From: Pseudomonas putida
Lineage (GTDB): Bacteria; Pseudomonadota; Gammaproteobacteria; Pseudomonadales; Pseudomonadaceae
NCBI RefSeq assembly: GCF_001976065.1
Contig: NZ_MNAH01000007.1
Coordinates: 1,115-65,114, forward strand
Length of the DNA: 64,000 nt
Reading direction: 5' to 3'
Part shown: piece after piece, positions 8,671 through 17,332 of the stretch
How positions within the stretch are numbered: the stretch's first letter is position 1
Layout of the letters: every line of letters begins with the position of its first letter
The notes under the pieces: model-generated
What the model was told of the DNA's origin: nothing
The model's database searches: none
Seen by the model: the letters and a program-made list of their open reading frames with translations, nothing else
Program-made: the position numbers and the translations under genes

Positions 8671-9801
8671 ATGCGCAAACTTTTGTACCTGACGTTCTCC
8701 ATGGCGCTGATCGCCGCCCTTACGACCTACGCAATGTGGGCCGCGGATCGCCCGACGGGGCTTTACCTTTCCGATCTGCGGATCGATGTCGCCGTCGATC
8801 AGGGCACGCCCGCGGACCGCGGCAATTTGCTGGGTATCCAGCCCGAGCTGTTCCCCACCGACTACCAAAGCCCCGGGCGCTTGCACCGCAAGCTCGCCGC
8901 CTACCTGCAGAAAGCCCGGGACCAAGGGCTGCTGAATGAAAAAACCATCGTCGTCTTGCCGGAGCATGTGGGCACCTGGTTGATGGTCAGCGGCGAAAAG
9001 GACGAGTTGTACCAGGCCACCACTTTCAAGGAAGCCATGAACTGGCTGGCCGTGAGCAACCCCCTGAAGTTCGTCCGCGCGCTGATTGGCGCCGAGGGCG
9101 AGAGCCGTGTCGACGACGCGCACCTGCGCATGAAAGCCAAGGCCATGGCCAAGGATTACCAGGCGTTGTTCGGGGGGCTGGCCAAGGAATTCCATGTCAC
9201 CCTGGTGGCGGGCACCATCGTGCTGCCTGAACCAAGCGTCATCGACGGCACGCTGAAAATCGGCCGTGGCCCGCTGTTCAACAGCAGCGTGGTGTTCGGC
9301 CGCGATGGCCTGCCCATCGGCCAGCCCCAGCGCCAGATGTATCCAGTGTTTGAACAGCAGGAGGCGATCAAGGCCAACGGCGAGCACACCCTCAACGTCG
9401 TCGACACCCCGGCCGGGCGCCTGGGCGTGCTGATCGGCAGTGACAGTTGGTACCCGGACAACTACCGCAAACTCGATACCCAACAGGTCCAGCTGGTCGC
9501 CGTTCCGGCGTTTGTTGCCGGCCGCGGTACCTGGGACCAGCCGTGGCGCGGTTACAAGGACTCGTCGATACCCCGCTCCGCCAGCCTCAAGGCCGGGGAA
9601 GTCAGCGAAGGCCAGGCTTGGCAGCGGCTGAACCTGAGCACCCAAGTTCCCGCCAGCCGGGCCATCGCCGGCATGAGCGTATTCCTGCGCGGACAGTTCT
9701 GGGATCAGGGCAGCGCCGGGCAGAGCTTTCTCAGCAGCAACGGTCAGCATTTCGTCGATGGCAAGGCCCGCGGTGCGCGCCTGCTGAACCTTTGGCTGTA
9801 G
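8671..9801 (+). CDS. Membrane-anchored nitrilase-fold protein lacking catalytic Cys
   Basis: This 376-residue protein has an N-terminal signal or anchor helix (residues 3-24) followed by a carbon-nitrogen hydrolase fold. The catalytic Glu is present (Glu98 in VLPEHVGT). The segment that should carry the nucleophile reads GVLIGSDSWYPDNYR, aligning with the usual GVLICYDxRFPExYR, so the catalytic Cys is Gly256. The Lys position falls in QRQMYP (Arg221/Gln222) and is also not Lys. The protein is therefore probably not a conventional nitrilase or amidase. It ends three bases before an AraC-type regulator, so the two are co-translated. A binding or sensor role is inferred. Confidence 0.8.
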   Translation: MRKLLYLTFSMALIAALTTYAMWAADRPTGLYLSDLRIDVAVDQGTPADRGNLLGIQPELFPTDYQSPGRLHRKLAAYLQKARDQGLLNEKTIVVLPEHVGTWLMVSGEKDELYQATTFKEAMNWLAVSNPLKFVRALIGAEGESRVDDAHLRMKAKAMAKDYQALFGGLAKEFHVTLVAGTIVLPEPSVIDGTLKIGRGPLFNSSVVFGRDGLPIGQPQRQMYPVFEQQEAIKANGEHTLNVVDTPAGRLGVLIGSDSWYPDNYRKLDTQQVQLVAVPAFVAGRGTWDQPWRGYKDSSIPRSASLKAGEVSEGQAWQRLNLSTQVPASRAIAGMSVFLRGQFWDQGSAGQSFLSSNGQHFVDGKARGARLLNLWL

Positions 9802-9804
9802 GCC

Positions 9805-10860
9805 ATGAAACCCACGCCCATGCGCCTGGGAGATCTGTCGGTGGGCTTCGTTCACAGCCTGGCCGACGCCGTGCGTAGCCACGGCTCAGACCCGTTGCCA
9901 CTGCTCGAGCAATACGGCCTTGACGCCGCCCGACTGGGTGAAGCCGGTGCTCGTCTCTCCATCCCGCGCTACATGCGCCTGGGCCACGCAGCCATCCAGT
10001 TGACCGGCAACCCGGCGCTCGGGTTACAGATGGGCCAGCTCAGCCGCCTGAGTCAGGCCGGCCTGGCCGGCGTCACTGCCGCCCAGGCACCGACGGTGCG
10101 GGAGGCAGCGCGCTGCCTGATTCGATTCGAAGCCTTGTATGGCTCCAACTATCGCGGTCAATCGAGTTTCCACGAGGATGCTCAGGGTGCCTGGCTGCGC
10201 TTCTACTCCATCAGCCCCTACAACGGTTACAACCGTTTCGTGGTGGATTCGATCATCGGCGGCTGGTTGCACCAATTGTCCAGTCTCAGCCCCGCCCCGT
10301 TGCGCGCCGAACGCATCGACATCGAGTTCGAAGATCCCGGTTACCGCGCAGCCTACGCCGTGCTCGGCGACTGCCCGATACAATTTGGCGCCGAACACAA
10401 TCAGTTGCGCCTGAGCCTGACCAGCCTTGCCCAGCGCAACCCTGAGCATTGCCCCAGCACCTGGCGTCACTTGTTGAAGTTGTGTGAGCGGGAGCTGGAG
10501 CAACTGACACGCACCCGCAGCCTGGGTGAACGCATCACCCGGTTGCTGGGGCCGTTGCTCAGTGGTGGCCGGGAACCCGACCTGGAAGAAGTGGCGGCAC
10601 GCCTAAAGCTGCCCGTGTGGACCTTGCGCCGCAAGCTCGCCGAGGAAGGCACGCAATTTCGCGCGATCCTCAACGACACCCGTCGCGATCTGGCCATGAC
10701 CTACATTCGCGATACGGAACTGGTGTTTGGAGAAATCGCCTATCTGTTGGGTTTTGCCTCAGCCGAAGCCTTTCAACGGGCCTTCAAGCGCTGGACCGGG
10801 CAGACACCCGGCGAGTTTCGCCGGAGTCGCAGAGAGGCAGCCATAAGCAGCAAATTGTAA
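9805..10860 (+). CDS. AraC-family regulator, OruR/ArgR-like
   Basis: This 351-residue regulator has an N-terminal arabinose-binding-like effector domain of the OruR type (about 20-210; begins LSVGFVHSLADAV) and a C-terminal double helix-turn-helix (about 245-345) ending in the AraC signature FGEIAYLLGFASAEAFQRAFKRW, given here in part. It starts three bases after the nitrilase-fold gene, so the pair is one transcription unit. The effector is unknown. Confidence 0.9.
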   Translation: MKPTPMRLGDLSVGFVHSLADAVRSHGSDPLPLLEQYGLDAARLGEAGARLSIPRYMRLGHAAIQLTGNPALGLQMGQLSRLSQAGLAGVTAAQAPTVREAARCLIRFEALYGSNYRGQSSFHEDAQGAWLRFYSISPYNGYNRFVVDSIIGGWLHQLSSLSPAPLRAERIDIEFEDPGYRAAYAVLGDCPIQFGAEHNQLRLSLTSLAQRNPEHCPSTWRHLLKLCERELEQLTRTRSLGERITRLLGPLLSGGREPDLEEVAARLKLPVWTLRRKLAEEGTQFRAILNDTRRDLAMTYIRDTELVFGEIAYLLGFASAEAFQRAFKRWTGQTPGEFRRSRREAAISSKL

Positions 10861-10868
10861 GCTGCAAG

Positions 10869-10955
10869 CTAAAGCTCGGTCGCGTCTTCGGCCGGTTCCA
10901 GTGGGTCCAGTTCAAACGCCTGATACTCGAGCAGTTCTTCTTGATAATCGTCCAT
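10869..10955 (-). CDS. Small acidic 28-residue protein
   Basis: A 28-codon frame reads MDDYQEELLEYQAFELDPLE followed by PAEDATEL and a stop. It has a strong ribosome site (GGGGGA) about seven bases before the ATG and is very acidic. It is convergent with the AraC gene, whose stop lies eight bases away. Good spacing and strong amino-acid bias argue for a real gene. The function is unknown and conservation was not tested. Confidence 0.6.
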   Translation of the reverse strand: MDDYQEELLEYQAFELDPLEPAEDATEL

Positions 10956-11169
10956 TTTCGAATCCCCCACAGCTCATTGAAAAAACGTCTGAATAAATGA
11001 CCAGCGCCTTGAGCCTAAAGTGCCCGCGTGAAAGAAAAATGACGCGGACATGACAGTTCGTCGCCTACAGATAAAACGTAGCAGGCAGAAAGGAATTTAT
11101 CACAGGATTTTTTTGCTGCAGACCGCAGGACGGCGGTCTGTTTGACGCGGATCAAGTTTTTCCGCGGTG

Positions 11170-11200
11170 ACGGGGCCGGTGCGATATCGCCTGGCCCCGT
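11170..11200. other. GC-rich hairpin after DUF2242 lipoprotein gene
   Basis: ACGGGGCC pairs with GGCCCCGT around a GCGATATCGC core, just past the lipoprotein stop. Neither strand has a U-tract after it, so it is not a standard intrinsic terminator, but it may protect the 3' end of the transcript. Confidence 0.45.
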
Positions 11201-11207
11201 GGCGCCA

Positions 11208-12047
11208 TCACTGGCCCGAGATGGGCATCGCCGGGATCGGTTCCGAAGGTGGCGCCATGTCGCTCGGGTTGGCCGGGGGCGTGATCGCTTCTGCGAAAGG
11301 CGCTGGCTCAGTGCTTGGGGTCGAGCTAATCGGTGCGGCCTCAGGCGGCGGAGCCACTGGCTCGGAAGCGGCTGGAGCAACCTCGGCCGCCTTGGCTGCC
11401 TCTGGTGCGGGGGCAGGCTCTGCCGACGATTCCGGGGTCAACGGTGCCGGCGCCGCCTTGGGCTCGGGCACCCCCAGGTCGGTTTTCGGCTTGTCGGGGA
11501 TGTGCGCCGCGGCTTTCACTTCCTTGGGCAGGAACAGTTCGACCAGGGCGAAGAAACGCTCGTAGAACTTGGCCGATGTAACGGTTTCGCTCGCGACCTT
11601 GACCATCGAGTCGTCCGAGGAGCCGATCGGCATCGATACCGAGCCCAGCACGCCAACACCGAGACTGGCCGAGTTGTTGGTTTTCTTCAGCGCGTACTTG
11701 TCCTGCAGGGCGTTGGCGAACACGGTGGCATGGTGCGCCGTAGTGCCGTCTTCGGTGCAGACCACGCTGAAACTGATTTCCATGTGGTTTTCGCCGGTCT
11801 GCTGGAAGCTCTTGTGCCCACTGACCAGCTTCGGATCGCTGCTGGTGATGATATAGCCCTGGCTCAGCAAGGCTCGACGAGCCGCTTCACAGGAAGCCGA
11901 ATCGGTCACCGGATAGTTGCGGGAAAACGTTCCGGAATCATCGAAGTTCTCATGCTCGTAGATGGCGGCTTTCTTCGACGAACAACCGGCAGCAGTGGCC
12001 AGCACCAAGGCCAGCCCGACAACCCGCATGGGAATAGATTTAAACAT
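11208..12047 (-). CDS. DUF2242 lipoprotein with proline/alanine-rich tail
   Basis: This 279-residue lipoprotein has a signal peptide and a lipobox ending at Cys22 (TAAGCSS). Residues about 30-170 resemble the DUF2242 family of unknown function. Residues about 185-279 form a low-complexity tail rich in Ala, Pro, Glu and Ser that is probably a periplasmic linker. Serine at +2 after the Cys predicts outer-membrane sorting. It is a single gene. Confidence 0.85.
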   Translation of the reverse strand: MFKSIPMRVVGLALVLATAAGCSSKKAAIYEHENFDDSGTFSRNYPVTDSASCEAARRALLSQGYIITSSDPKLVSGHKSFQQTGENHMEISFSVVCTEDGTTAHHATVFANALQDKYALKKTNNSASLGVGVLGSVSMPIGSSDDSMVKVASETVTSAKFYERFFALVELFLPKEVKAAAHIPDKPKTDLGVPEPKAAPAPLTPESSAEPAPAPEAAKAAEVAPAASEPVAPPPEAAPISSTPSTEPAPFAEAITPPANPSDMAPPSEPIPAMPISGQ

Positions 12048-12188
12048 TGAACATCCTGAGAGAAACGGTTCGGGGCGTATTGTGCAACAGATCGATGCTT
12101 AGCGGCGTACCGATTGTGTCTTAAAACAGTTACAGGGGTGTTGACCCGATGGTCGGGAGAAAATTGCCGCCATTTCGCAATGAAGACG

Positions 12189-12217
12189 AAAAAAAACCCC
12201 GGCCTTGCGGCCGGGGT
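12189..12217 (-). terminator. Intrinsic terminator of ppiD
   Basis: A nine-base-pair stem (ACCCCGGCC/GGCCGGGGT) with a TTGC loop is followed on the minus strand by eight Ts. Confidence 0.92.
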
Positions 12218-12248
12218 CTTCATTTCACGCAGAAAACACGGACAGGGA

Positions 12249-14120
12249 TCAGAATCGCTTGATCTCGGCCTGGCTTTCCAGCTGCTTGCGGTAAGCCGCG
12301 AAGTCTTGCTGGCCAACGCGCGAAGCGAGGAAGCGACGGTATTGAGCCTTCTCTTCTTCGGTCGGCGTTGCGGCCTCGTTCACGCCGTTCAGGCGCACGA
12401 TCATCAGGCTGCCATCAGGCAAGGTGACGCTGCTGAAAGTCGGCTTGTCCTTGGCCGCAGGCTTGGGCATGCGGAACAGCGCCTGCAGCACAGTCGGGTC
12501 TATGCCTTCCTGAGCGCGGGTCGCGGCTTCGGTAATCTTCCAGCTCTGACCGTCGACCGGCTTGTCCAGAGGGGTCTTGCCATCGCGCAGGCCGGCAATC
12601 AGCTCGTCAGCGCGGGTCTTGGCGGCAGCACTGGCGTGCTCCTTGGCCAATTGCAGGCGGATCGGGCCTTCGACCTTTTCCAGTGGCAGTTGCGCTGGCT
12701 TGAGGTGTTCTTTGGCACGCAATACGACCACAGTATCGGGGTCGAGCTCGATGGCGGTGCTGTTGGCACTCTCATCCAGCACTTCCGGACTGAACGCTGC
12801 GGTGATCACGGCACGGTTGGCCGCGATGCCTTCGCCCCCTTCACGGCCGAATGGCGCGGAAGTATGAACGGTCAGATTCAGGTCTTGCGCCGGCTGGACC
12901 AGATCGGACGCTTCGAACGCGGCGTCTTCCAGTTGCTTGGTCGCTTCGACGAAACGCTGCTCGACCTGCTGGGCCTTCAAATCGCGGGTCAGCTTGTCTT
13001 TCAGGCTGGCCAACGTCGGCACTTCAGGCGCTTCCACGCCCAACAGCTTGATCAGGTGGAAACCGAAGTCGGTGCGAATCGGCTCGGAAACCTGATCCTG
13101 GGCCAATGCATACAGGGCTTTCTCGAACGCCGGGTCATAGACGCCAGGACCTGCGTAGCCCAGGTCGCCGCCATTGTTCGCCGAACCCGGGTCCTGGGAG
13201 AACTCCTTGGCCAGGGCATCGAACTTCTCACCCTTGTCCAGGCGGGCCTGGATCTCTTCGATCTTGGCCTTGGCCTGTGCTTCGGTGGTCTTGTCGTTCA
13301 CTTCGATCAGAATGTGCGCAGCCCGGCGTTGTTCGGCCAGGTTCGCGGTTTCTTTCTGATACGCCGCTTGCAGGTCCTCGTCCTTGACGCTGACCTGATC
13401 AAAGAAGGAGGCCTTCTTCAACTCCAGATAATCGATGACCACCTGGTCCGGCGTCATGAATTCCTTGGCGTGCTCGTCGTAATAGGCCTTGACCTCTTCG
13501 TCGGTCACCTTCACGGATGACGGGTCGACCTTGATGTTCAGGGAAGCGAAATCGCGGGTCTGTTTTTCCAGACGGGCAAAAGCCAGGACCTGTGCATCGG
13601 TGACGAAACCGCTACCCGCCAAACCGGCGCGCAGTTGTCCGATCAGCATTTCCTGGGCCAGCATCTGGCGGAACTGCATGCGGCTGTAGCCGAGTTGACG
13701 AATCACCTGATCGAAGCGCTCAGGGCTGAACTTGCCATCCACCTGGAATTCGGGTGTTTGCAGGATGACCTGGTCCAGCGCCGCTTCGGAGAAAGCGAAT
13801 TTGGAGTTTTCTGCGCCTTGCAGCAGCAGCTTGCGGTCGATCAGGCCTTTGAGGGCCGATTCGCGCAGCATTTTTTCGTCGAGCAAGGAGGCATCGAAAT
13901 CCTTGCCCAGCTGTTGCATGAGTTGACGGCGTTGCATATCGACCGCCTGGCTCAGCTCGTTCTGGCTGATTTCTTCACCATTGACCTTCGCCGCTTCGTT
14001 CTTGCTCGTCGTGGCCTGGAAAATGGCGTCGAAACCGGTCAAGGCCATCAGTGCAACGATGACCCCGATAATGGTCTTGGCAATCCAGCCTTGTGAATTG
14101 TCCCTGATATTTTGCAGCAT
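12249..14120 (-). CDS. ppiD: PpiD-type periplasmic peptidyl-prolyl isomerase
   Basis: This 623-residue inner-membrane-anchored chaperone assists folding of outer-membrane and secreted proteins at the Sec exit. There is one membrane helix (about 14-34), a SurA-like N-terminal chaperone region (about 36-230), a parvulin rotamase domain (about 265-360, with AAHILIEV, GDLGYAGPG and FGFHLIKL) and a C-terminal chaperone region. The length equals that of E. coli PpiD. It lies downstream of hupB and is separated from it by a tRNA-like element and a terminator. Confidence 0.95.
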   Translation of the reverse strand: MLQNIRDNSQGWIAKTIIGVIVALMALTGFDAIFQATTSKNEAAKVNGEEISQNELSQAVDMQRRQLMQQLGKDFDASLLDEKMLRESALKGLIDRKLLLQGAENSKFAFSEAALDQVILQTPEFQVDGKFSPERFDQVIRQLGYSRMQFRQMLAQEMLIGQLRAGLAGSGFVTDAQVLAFARLEKQTRDFASLNIKVDPSSVKVTDEEVKAYYDEHAKEFMTPDQVVIDYLELKKASFFDQVSVKDEDLQAAYQKETANLAEQRRAAHILIEVNDKTTEAQAKAKIEEIQARLDKGEKFDALAKEFSQDPGSANNGGDLGYAGPGVYDPAFEKALYALAQDQVSEPIRTDFGFHLIKLLGVEAPEVPTLASLKDKLTRDLKAQQVEQRFVEATKQLEDAAFEASDLVQPAQDLNLTVHTSAPFGREGGEGIAANRAVITAAFSPEVLDESANSTAIELDPDTVVVLRAKEHLKPAQLPLEKVEGPIRLQLAKEHASAAAKTRADELIAGLRDGKTPLDKPVDGQSWKITEAATRAQEGIDPTVLQALFRMPKPAAKDKPTFSSVTLPDGSLMIVRLNGVNEAATPTEEEKAQYRRFLASRVGQQDFAAYRKQLESQAEIKRF

Positions 14121-14183
14121 GCGTCCCCCATAAACGGTTGAACTTCAAATTAGGCAACCGTGGAGCGTGGGTAGAATCCGGAT

Positions 14184-14213
14184 AGAAGAAAGGCGCATCC
14201 GAGGATGCGCCTT
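14184..14213 (-). terminator. Intrinsic terminator after tRNA-like element
   Basis: An eleven-base-pair stem (AAGGCGCATCC/GGATGCGCCTT) with a two-base loop is followed on the minus strand by TTTCTTCT. It ends any transcript coming from hupB through the tRNA-like element. Confidence 0.85.
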
Positions 14214-14221
14214 CTCGTAAC

Positions 14222-14299
14222 TGGCGGAGCGGACCGATGACTCGACTGTGCGAGCCTCGGCGTCTCGGACCGGCAAACTGCCGACTGGACTACCGCTCC
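14222..14299 (-). pseudogene. Degenerate tRNA-Asp-like element
   Basis: On the minus strand this 78-base segment begins GGAGCGGTAGTCCAGTCGG and ends CCGCTCC-G-CCA. The seven-base-pair acceptor stem, U8-A9 and an encoded CCA match bacterial tRNA-Asp. The core does not. The D-stem 3' strand and the T-stem no longer pair, and the anticodon loop reads CCGAGAC instead of CTGTCAC, giving GAG in place of GTC. Length is that of a tRNA, and a terminator follows nine bases downstream. It is read as a pseudo-tRNA or a tRNA-like RNA that keeps only the acceptor end. Confidence 0.72.
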
Positions 14300-14352
14300 G
14301 CTGCCAGGTCAGGCATGACCCCGACCCGGATAGGCAAAAACCTGAATGGAAC

Positions 14353-14625
14353 TTAGTTGACAGCTTCTTTCAGTGCTTTACCGGCTTTGAAACCTGGTTT
14401 TTTGGCAGCTGCGATTTCCAGCGTCTTGCCGGTCTGTGGGTTACGACCGATGCGAGCTGGACGATCAGTTACGGAGAAAGTACCGAAACCAACCAGAACC
14501 ACGGAGTCGCCGGCCTTGAGAGCGCCAGTGACGGATTCGATTACAGCGTCCAGCGCACGGCCAGCAGCAGCTTTCGGGATATCAGCGGATGCAGCGATAG
14601 CATCAATCAGTTCCGACTTGTTCAC
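14353..14625 (-). CDS. hupB: DNA-binding protein HU-beta
   Basis: This 90-residue histone-like protein compacts and bends DNA as a dimer. The sequence MNKSELIDAIA at the N-terminus, GFGTFSV and the beta-arm RPARIGRNPQTGK are diagnostic. It sits immediately downstream of lon, as in other gammaproteobacteria, with its own strong promoter. Confidence 0.98.
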   Translation of the reverse strand: MNKSELIDAIAASADIPKAAAGRALDAVIESVTGALKAGDSVVLVGFGTFSVTDRPARIGRNPQTGKTLEIAAAKKPGFKAGKALKEAVN

Positions 14626-14720
14626 TCTAAGTCCCCTTATATCTATTTGAGTATGATTCTAAGTTTTTTTGGTGAAAGCAAAAACGAGTGCTGAATGGCC
14701 TACAGACACTTAAGAGCCGC

Positions 14721-14750
14721 TTTATAACAAGGGCTCTAAAAAGCTGTCAA
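14721..14750 (-). promoter_or_regulatory. Sigma-70 promoter of hupB
   Basis: On the minus strand a perfect TTGACA (14745-14750) is separated by 18 bases from TATAAA (14721-14726), about 100 bases before the hupB start codon. Confidence 0.75.
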
Positions 14751-14774
14751 GGAAGCCCCCCAGGCAAATACGTA

Positions 14775-17171
14775 CTAATGCGTGCTAATTCTTTCCTTAG
14801 AATCTGCGTCACGTTTCTCATCCTTCGCGACTATCTCCGGAGCCACATCCGGTAAGGGCTCCGGGGCGTATTGCAGCGCAATTTGCAGGACCTCGTCAAT
14901 CCATTTAACTGGTTTAATCTGAAGATCTTGCTTGATATTGTCCGGAATTTCCTTCAAATCGCGAACATTCTCTTCAGGAATGATCACGGTCTTGATTCCG
15001 CCACGATGCGCAGCAAGCAGTTTTTCCTTCAAGCCACCAATCGCCAATACCTGGCCACGCAGGGTAATTTCCCCCGTCATGGCGACATCCGCACGCACAG
15101 GGATGCCGGTCAATGCCGAGACCAATGCCGTGCACATGCCCACGCCAGCGCTAGGGCCGTCCTTGGGGGTCGCCCCTTCCGGCATGTGGATGTGCGTGTC
15201 GCGCTTCTCGTGGAAGTCCAGGGGAATGCCCAGGCTCTTCGCCCGGCTGCGCACAACGGTCAGGGCCGCGGTGATCGATTCGACCATCACGTCACCCAGG
15301 GAACCGGTCTTGATCAACTGGCCTTTGCCCGGAACGACAGCGGCTTCGATGGTCAGCAATTCACCGCCCACCTGGGTCCACGCCAAGCCGGTAACCTGAC
15401 CGATCTGGTCCTGTTGCTCTGCCAGGCCGTAGCGGAATTTACGCACGCCCAGGAAGTGTTCCAGATCGTCCGCAGTGACCTTGACGGAGAAGCGTTTTTC
15501 CAGCGCATGCTCTTTGACCGCCTTGCGGCAAACCTTGGCAATCTGGCGTTCCAGGCCCCGTACACCGGCTTCGCGAGTGTAATAGCGGATGATATCGCGG
15601 ATCGCTTCGGCGTCGAATTCCAGCTCGCCTTTCTTCAGGCCGTTGGCCGTGATCTGCTTGGGCGAGAGGTACTTGACGGCGATGTTGATCTTCTCGTCTT
15701 CGGTGTAGCCGGGCAGACGAATCACTTCCATCCGGTCCAGCAGCGCCGGTGGAATGTTCATGGAGTTGGAGGTGCACAGGAACATCACATCTGACAGGTC
15801 GTAATCGACTTCCAGATAGTGATCGTTGAAGTTGTGGTTTTGCTCGGGATCGAGCACTTCCAGCAACGCCGACGCTGGATCGCCACGCATGTCGCTGCCC
15901 ATCTTGTCGATTTCATCGAGCAGGAACAGCGGGTTGCGCACGCCCACTTTTGTCATTTTTTGAATCAATCTTCCCGGCATCGAACCGATATAAGTACGGC
16001 GATGACCACGAATTTCCGCTTCATCGCGCACGCCACCGAGGGCCATTCGCACGAATTTACGGTTGGTGGCGTGTGCAATGGACTCCGCCAGCGAGGTTTT
16101 ACCCACCCCTGGAGGACCTACCAGGCACAAGACCGGACCACGAATCTTCTTCACGCGCTTCTGCACGGCGAGGTATTCGAGAATGCGTTCCTTGACCTCT
16201 TCGAGGCCATAGTGATCGGCGTCGAGAATGTCTTCTGCGCGGGCCAGATCAAGGCGTACCTTGCTCTGGGCCTTCCACGGCACCTGGACCAGCCAGTCGA
16301 TGTAGGAACGAACCACTGTCGCTTCGGCAGACATCGGCGACATCTGCTTGAGCTTGTTCAGCTCGGCAGTGGCCTTGGCGAGCGCGTCTTTCGGCAGGCC
16401 GGCGGCATCGATGCGCTTTTTCAGCTCTTCGACTTCGTTATGCCCTTCGTCGCTGTCACCGAGTTCTTTCTGAATGGCCTTCATCTGCTCATTCAGGTAG
16501 TACTCGCGCTGACTGCGCTCCATTTGCTTTTTGACACGACCGCGAATGCGCTTTTCGACCTGCAGCAGATCGATCTCGGCATCCAGCAGGGCCAGGACGT
16601 GCTCAACACGGGCCGACAGGTCGATGATTTCGAGAATTTCCTGCTTCTGCTCGATTTTCAGCGCCATGTGCGCGGCCATGGTGTCGACCAGGCGACCTGG
16701 TTCGTCGATGCTGTTGAGCGACGACAGGACCTCAGCCGGGACTTTCTTGCCCAACTGCACATATTGTTCGAACTGCGACAGCAGGCTGCGAACGAACACT
16801 TCCGATTCGCGCTCCGGCGCATCGACCTCGTCGATCAACGACACTTCGGCACGGCAGTGGCCGTCCACTTCGCTGAAGCGCTCCACGGCGCCGCGCTGCT
16901 CGCCTTCGACCAGAACCTTGACCGTGCCGTCAGGCAGCTTGAGCAGCTGCAGAACGGTCGCAATCGTACCTACACGGTAAAGTGCGTCTTCGCCGGGATC
17001 GTCGTCTGCAGGGTTTCTCTGGGCCAGCAGAAGGATCTGCTTGTCGCCCGTCATCGCGGCCTCGAGGGCTTCGATGGATTTCTCGCGCCCCACGAACAGC
17101 GGGATAACCATGTGCGGATAAACCACGACATCACGCAATGGCAGGAGAGGCAATTCGATGGTTGTCTTCAT
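14775..17171 (-). CDS. lon: ATP-dependent protease La
   Basis: This 798-residue cytoplasmic AAA+ serine protease degrades misfolded and regulatory proteins. The N-terminal LON substrate-recognition domain covers about 1-210, the AAA+ module carries Walker A GPPGVGKT (about residue 355) and Walker B FLLDEIDKMG, and the C-terminal protease domain carries the catalytic Ser in DGPSAGVGM and a Lys about 43 residues later. The start at 17171 (MKTTIELP) has a GAGG ribosome site. In-frame codons upstream overlap the putative heat-shock promoter and are discounted. Confidence 0.98.
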   Translation of the reverse strand: MKTTIELPLLPLRDVVVYPHMVIPLFVGREKSIEALEAAMTGDKQILLLAQRNPADDDPGEDALYRVGTIATVLQLLKLPDGTVKVLVEGEQRGAVERFSEVDGHCRAEVSLIDEVDAPERESEVFVRSLLSQFEQYVQLGKKVPAEVLSSLNSIDEPGRLVDTMAAHMALKIEQKQEILEIIDLSARVEHVLALLDAEIDLLQVEKRIRGRVKKQMERSQREYYLNEQMKAIQKELGDSDEGHNEVEELKKRIDAAGLPKDALAKATAELNKLKQMSPMSAEATVVRSYIDWLVQVPWKAQSKVRLDLARAEDILDADHYGLEEVKERILEYLAVQKRVKKIRGPVLCLVGPPGVGKTSLAESIAHATNRKFVRMALGGVRDEAEIRGHRRTYIGSMPGRLIQKMTKVGVRNPLFLLDEIDKMGSDMRGDPASALLEVLDPEQNHNFNDHYLEVDYDLSDVMFLCTSNSMNIPPALLDRMEVIRLPGYTEDEKINIAVKYLSPKQITANGLKKGELEFDAEAIRDIIRYYTREAGVRGLERQIAKVCRKAVKEHALEKRFSVKVTADDLEHFLGVRKFRYGLAEQQDQIGQVTGLAWTQVGGELLTIEAAVVPGKGQLIKTGSLGDVMVESITAALTVVRSRAKSLGIPLDFHEKRDTHIHMPEGATPKDGPSAGVGMCTALVSALTGIPVRADVAMTGEITLRGQVLAIGGLKEKLLAAHRGGIKTVIIPEENVRDLKEIPDNIKQDLQIKPVKWIDEVLQIALQYAPEPLPDVAPEIVAKDEKRDADSKERISTH

Positions 17172-17231
17172 GATTTCGCCTCTACGGCGGCCATAAGGCC
17201 GGAAACAGATGGATGTAAGCTTGAAACCAAG

Positions 17232-17258
17232 ATGGGGGCTGCCTTCAAAAAAAACAAG
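17232..17258 (-). promoter_or_regulatory. Putative sigma-32 heat-shock promoter of lon
   Basis: The minus strand reads CTTGTT (17253-17258), a 15-base spacer, then CCCCAT followed by CT (17232-17237). This resembles the sigma-32 consensus CTTGAA...CCCCATNT, and E. coli lon is known to be heat-shock controlled. It lies 60 bases upstream of the lon start. Confidence 0.6.
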
Positions 17259-17281
17259 CACTAAGACAGTGTTAAAAAGCG

Positions 17282-17310
17282 CAAAAAGCAAAGGGGCCCG
17301 AAGGCCCCTT
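17282..17310 (-). terminator. Intrinsic terminator of clpX
   Basis: AAGGGGCC pairs with GGCCCCTT around a UUCG tetraloop (minus strand), followed by TGCTTTTTG. Confidence 0.88.
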
Positions 17311-17332
17311 CTTTGTACCGGCGGCGTGACGC

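Noticed and set aside
8485..9882. 465-codon minus-strand frame opposite the nitrilase-fold gene
   Set aside because: Shadow frame; the plus-strand protein has a signal peptide and nitrilase-fold motifs.
11101..11140. CAGACCGC hairpin as terminator of the DUF2242 gene
   Set aside because: On the minus strand an A-run, not a U-run, follows the stem, so it does not fit an intrinsic terminator.
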